A stretch of 9,106 bases of DNA from RYN-428 sp035648595 (GTDB taxonomy: Bacteria > Planctomycetota > Phycisphaerae > Tepidisphaerales > Tepidisphaeraceae), in NCBI GenBank assembly GCA_035648595.1, contig DASRLH010000469.1:1-9106 (forward strand), written 5' to 3'. Below the pieces are notes generated by a model, which did no database searches, was not told where the DNA came from, and saw nothing but the letters and a program-made list of their open reading frames with translations. Both the position numbers and the translations under genes were made by a program. Every line of letters begins with the position of its first letter. Positions within the stretch are counted from its first letter, which is position 1. This document shows, piece after piece, positions 7,129 to 9,106 of this stretch.

Positions 7129-8253
7129 TTACCCGACAATCGTCAACGCCACCCCCGCTTTCGCCCCATCCGCCTTCGCCACTCCCGGCTTCCATTCCCG
7201 CGCCACATCGCGCGCCGGGCCGCCGCGATGGCGTTGGAAGACGGCGCAGTTGGTGCAGGGCCAGGGAAAGTCGCCCTCCGGCACCGGCTTGCGGCTGAAA
7301 AGCTGGCGGGCTCGCCGGCTGGCGGCGTCGTTGTACATCTCCACCACCGACCTGCCACGCGCGCTGCCGAGCTGGGCGATGTTGGAAAAATAATTGCAGC
7401 GGGCGATCTGGCCGTTGGAATTGAGGGTGAGCGTCCGCCAGAGGTACGAGCAGTCGGTGCCCGAGCAGGCGGTCTGATCGCCAAGCGCCTGGCGGGAGAC
7501 GTCGGCGGACCATTTGTCGCGCAGCCTGGGGTCGCACTCGACTCCGCCGATGGGAGTCATCCGCAGATACACGCCAAGGTCGGCGGCCTGTCGGGCTACC
7601 TCGTCGGCTTCGTGGGCGTTGAAACGGTTCACCAGAAACTGCCATTCGATAAACAACTTGCGGCCCTGCCGGCGGCGCTCCTCGACCATCAGGCGCAAGC
7701 CGTTGAGCGCATCCGCGGCCTGCCCGCCGACGCGGTAGGCTTCGTAGGTTTTTTGCGTGAGCCCGTCGATGCCGCAGATGATGTAGTCCAGATCGGAGCC
7801 GACGATTTCCTCGGCGATTTTCGGCGTGATCAGCGTGCAGTTGCTGCTGAGCAGCGTGAAGATTCGACGGCTATGGGCCCGGCGGATGATCTCCTGCGTT
7901 CGCGGCCAATCGAGCATCGGCTCGCCGTTGCCGAAGATCTGCACCTGGAAAAGATACTTGCCGATCTCGTCGAGCACCTGATCGTACACGTCCAGCGGCA
8001 GCCGGCCCGCCTGCTCACGCCCGTGTCGGGCCTCGGGCGCGGTTTCGCGGACGCACAGCGGGCAGCGCAGGTTGCAGTAATACAGCGGCTCGACGATCAG
8101 CATGTAGGGCCGGACGGCAACGTCGCTGGTATGCCGGCGAAAGGACCATTCGGTGCGCAGGGCGTTGACGATTTTGCGCGGCGTCCCGTACCGCACGATG
8201 GAGCGCGCATCGACCCGCCAGAGGCGGCCATATTTGGTGATCTGCCGAGCCAT
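7129..8253 (-). CDS. Radical SAM protein with twitch/SPASM-like C-terminal domain
   Basis: A radical S-adenosylmethionine enzyme of 374 residues. The CX3CX2C motif that binds the SAM-cleaving [4Fe-4S] cluster is C60-NLR-C64-PL-C67, preceded by a strand (YMLIVEPLYY). GNGEP (108-112) is the expected SAM-binding 'GGE' motif, and SSNCTLIT and IICGID follow in the barrel. The C-terminal part has C268-X12-G281-X4-C286 and then C333-X2-C336, matching the start and end of a twitch or shortened SPASM domain that would hold one auxiliary Fe-S cluster. Such domains occur in enzymes that modify peptides and other substrates; the substrate here is unknown. The ATG at 8253 gives a typical leader (ALRTEWSFRR before the core); GGGA lies only two bases upstream, so the start is reasonable but not strongly marked. 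It is the first gene of a leftward operon with two unknown proteins and a likely small protein. The final 25-30 residues are basic/alanine-rich and look poorly constrained. Confidence 0.9.
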   Translation of the reverse strand: MARQITKYGRLWRVDARSIVRYGTPRKIVNALRTEWSFRRHTSDVAVRPYMLIVEPLYYCNLRCPLCVRETAPEARHGREQAGRLPLDVYDQVLDEIGKYLFQVQIFGNGEPMLDWPRTQEIIRRAHSRRIFTLLSSNCTLITPKIAEEIVGSDLDYIICGIDGLTQKTYEAYRVGGQAADALNGLRLMVEERRRQGRKLFIEWQFLVNRFNAHEADEVARQAADLGVYLRMTPIGGVECDPRLRDKWSADVSRQALGDQTACSGTDCSYLWRTLTLNSNGQIARCNYFSNIAQLGSARGRSVVEMYNDAASRRARQLFSRKPVPEGDFPWPCTNCAVFQRHRGGPARDVAREWKPGVAKADGAKAGVALTIVG

Positions 8254-8306
8254 ATTCCCTTTTCGCCGGGCGTACCCGGAAGTGAACGCGTTACCGCACG
8301 CGCATA

Positions 8307-8335
8307 AGCATACCCAATGTATCTTGGGCCGCCAA
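8307..8335 (-). promoter_or_regulatory. Weak candidate sigma70-type promoter for the radical SAM operon
   Basis: On the - strand TTGGCG (8335-8330) and TATGCT (8312-8307) are separated by 17 bases, about 55 bases before the radical SAM start. Each hexamer matches the consensus at four of six positions, so this is only a candidate. The 206 bases at 8254-8459 between the divergent genes should hold promoters for both directions; no convincing + strand promoter for the small membrane protein was found, and no operator-like palindrome stands out. Confidence 0.2.
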
Positions 8336-8449
8336 CAAAGCCCGATTCATTCGGCAGTCGCATTTCTCCCCGGCTATTCTAGCACGCCCTTTGCAACCTC
8401 ATCGGCAACGGCATCGGCTGTGATGCGGATCGGATATTCCAAAACTTCT

Positions 8450-8454
8450 GGAGG
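8450..8454 (+). promoter_or_regulatory. Strong Shine-Dalgarno site of the small membrane protein gene
   Basis: GGAGG lies five bases before the ATG at 8460. This is the best ribosome binding site in the window. It fixes the start of the 92-residue gene and is a main reason to accept the gene over the longer open frame on the opposite strand. Confidence 0.75.
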
Positions 8455-8459
8455 TTGTC

Positions 8460-8738
8460 ATGTTTCGATTATTGAAATTGGCTGTTTATGCCTTGCTGGG
8501 CTACGCCCTGTACGAATTTTTCCGCGGCCTGTCCACGGAAGTTGAGCAGGCGGCCCATGAATCGAGCGGCGGCCAAGACGGTCGGCAAGCACAACGCCAA
8601 GGCGGACAAAACGACTTTGGCACGGACACCTCCCGCCAGGCCATGACCGGCGGCGGCGAAGGTAAAGCCGAGGAAACCCACAACCCCGACGGCGGCGCCG
8701 AGTCGCACCGCGTCGGACGCGGCGTGGTCCATCGGTGA
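8460..8738 (+). CDS. Small membrane-anchored protein of unknown function, 92 residues
   Basis: The product has a short basic start (MFRLLK), one hydrophobic helix at about residues 7-22 (LAVYALLGYALYEFF), then a hydrophilic, probably disordered tail rich in Gly, Gln, Glu and Asp (SSGGQDGRQAQRQGGQNDFG and onward) and a basic end, SHRVGRGVVHR. It probably sits in the cytoplasmic membrane by its N-terminal helix. No lipobox, cleavage site or catalytic motif is seen. The start is well supported by GGAGG five bases upstream. The gene is transcribed away from the radical SAM operon and has no close neighbour on the + strand, so it looks monocistronic. I do not recognise a named family; the layout vaguely recalls small YtxH-like membrane proteins, but I would not assign it. 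The TGA stop is followed by non-coding DNA. Confidence 0.7.
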   Translation: MFRLLKLAVYALLGYALYEFFRGLSTEVEQAAHESSGGQDGRQAQRQGGQNDFGTDTSRQAMTGGGEGKAEETHNPDGGAESHRVGRGVVHR

Positions 8739-9106
8739 ACAAATAGATGAGTGACGTCGCTTCTACAAATGCGTTCGAGCTCTTCGGCCTCTTGAGTCCC
8801 TTGTAACCGAGCCCGCTACGCCGCCATCTTCGAAAAAGGAAATTGCCGCGGCGGGCGCCCCCTCGGGCGCGCCGCCGGGGCTTTCGCAAGCAACGATTCC
8901 ATAACTACTGACGCTGCAAATGGTTGCGCGAAATAGATTGCGATTTTAAAACATCGAAATCCGATCTTGAGTGTATCATTTTGGTAATGCCGTTCGGCTC
9001 GCCGGTTGCTTTATTATATGCTGGGCACGAGTATGGGGTTCAGGCGCGAGGTGGTTGCACGGGCCCCAGGCGCCAGCGCCTTGGGAGGGGGCGAATAGCG
9101 CGCAGC
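8739..9106. other. Stretch without a convincing gene: GC-rich hairpins and an AT-rich segment
   Basis: No open frame with a ribosome binding site or protein-like composition was found on either strand. The region holds a strong GC-rich hairpin at 8845-8881, an AT-rich segment around 8935-9020 (GATTTTAAAACATC, TTTATTATATG) that could contain a promoter for something beyond the window, and a second hairpin near the edge (CCCAGGCG at 9065-9072 pairing with CGCC and TGGG at 9077-9085, with one bulged T). No tRNA or rRNA signature was recognised. Confidence 0.5.
8845..8881. terminator. Strong GC-rich hairpin after the small membrane protein gene, possible terminator
   Basis: CGGCGG-GCGCCC (8849-8860) pairs with GGGCGC-CCGCCG (8865-8877, one bulged G at 8871) around a four-base loop CCTC. 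GCC at 8845-8847 pairs with GGC at 8879-8881 across a G-G mismatch. On the + strand only TTT follows, so it is not a classical terminator for the gene ending at 8738. On the - strand the hairpin is followed by a T-rich stretch (CAATTTCCTTTTTCG), which fits termination of leftward transcription entering from beyond the window. Confidence 0.4.

Noticed and set aside
6898..8307. Long open frame (469 codons) on the + strand opposite the radical SAM gene and the start of the 194-residue gene.
   Set aside because: It is the antisense shadow of GC-rich coding DNA. The - strand frame holds clear radical SAM motifs, and the + strand product has no recognisable domain.
8747..8806. 19-codon ATG open frame just after the small membrane protein gene.
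   Set aside because: There is no ribosome binding site, it is too short to judge, and nothing supports it beyond an open frame.
8458..8889. 143-codon open frame on the - strand over the small membrane protein gene.
   Set aside because: Its product is Arg/Gly-rich low-complexity typical of antisense reading, and the + strand gene has a strong GGAGG site and a clean membrane helix.

Overview
The window looks like a GC-rich bacterial chromosome from a planctomycete, possibly Phycisphaerae-like. The evidence is a very large GspK-like pseudopilin carrying a lamin-tail-like domain, a long PulJ/GspJ-like partner, and intergenic palindromes of a kind often seen in Planctomycetes and other environmental bacteria. 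This placement is inference from gene style; no rRNA, tRNA or other marker gene is present.

Left part (1-5816, + strand): two pseudopilin genes of a type II secretion / type IV pilus-like apparatus. The first is a GspJ-like protein cut by the left window edge; its prepilin-peptidase motif lies upstream of the first usable start codon in the window, so the gene begins outside. The second is a 1350-residue GspK-like protein, about four times the usual GspK length, with an N-terminal class III-type signal, two helix-hairpin-helix-like 'INTA' motifs and an inserted lamin-tail-like domain. A 193-base gap holding a 34-bp imperfect inverted repeat separates them. The two products probably act together at the tip of a pseudopilus.

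Middle (5817-8253): the intergenic region between convergent transcription units holds a REPIN-like pair of inverted palindromes. A leftward (- strand) operon then reads, in transcription order: a radical SAM protein with a twitch/SPASM-like C-terminus (8253-7129), a 194-residue protein of unknown function (7110-6526), a 130-residue protein of unknown function that probably starts at a TTG inside the end of the previous gene (6539-6147), and a likely 36-residue small protein (6140-6030). Spacings are 18 nt, a 14-nt overlap and 6 nt, which suggests co-transcription and translational coupling. The junction of the two unknown genes falls in a run of seven T, so a one-base frameshift joining them into a single 320-residue protein is a real alternative.

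Right part (8254-9106): a divergent promoter region, a 92-residue small membrane protein on the + strand with a strong Shine-Dalgarno site, and about 370 bases without a convincing gene. This last stretch contains a strong GC-rich hairpin, an AT-rich segment and another hairpin near the window edge.

The most distinctive item is the radical SAM plus two unknown proteins plus small-protein operon, which I cannot assign to a known pathway. The giant GspK-like protein with a lamin-tail-like insertion is the second.
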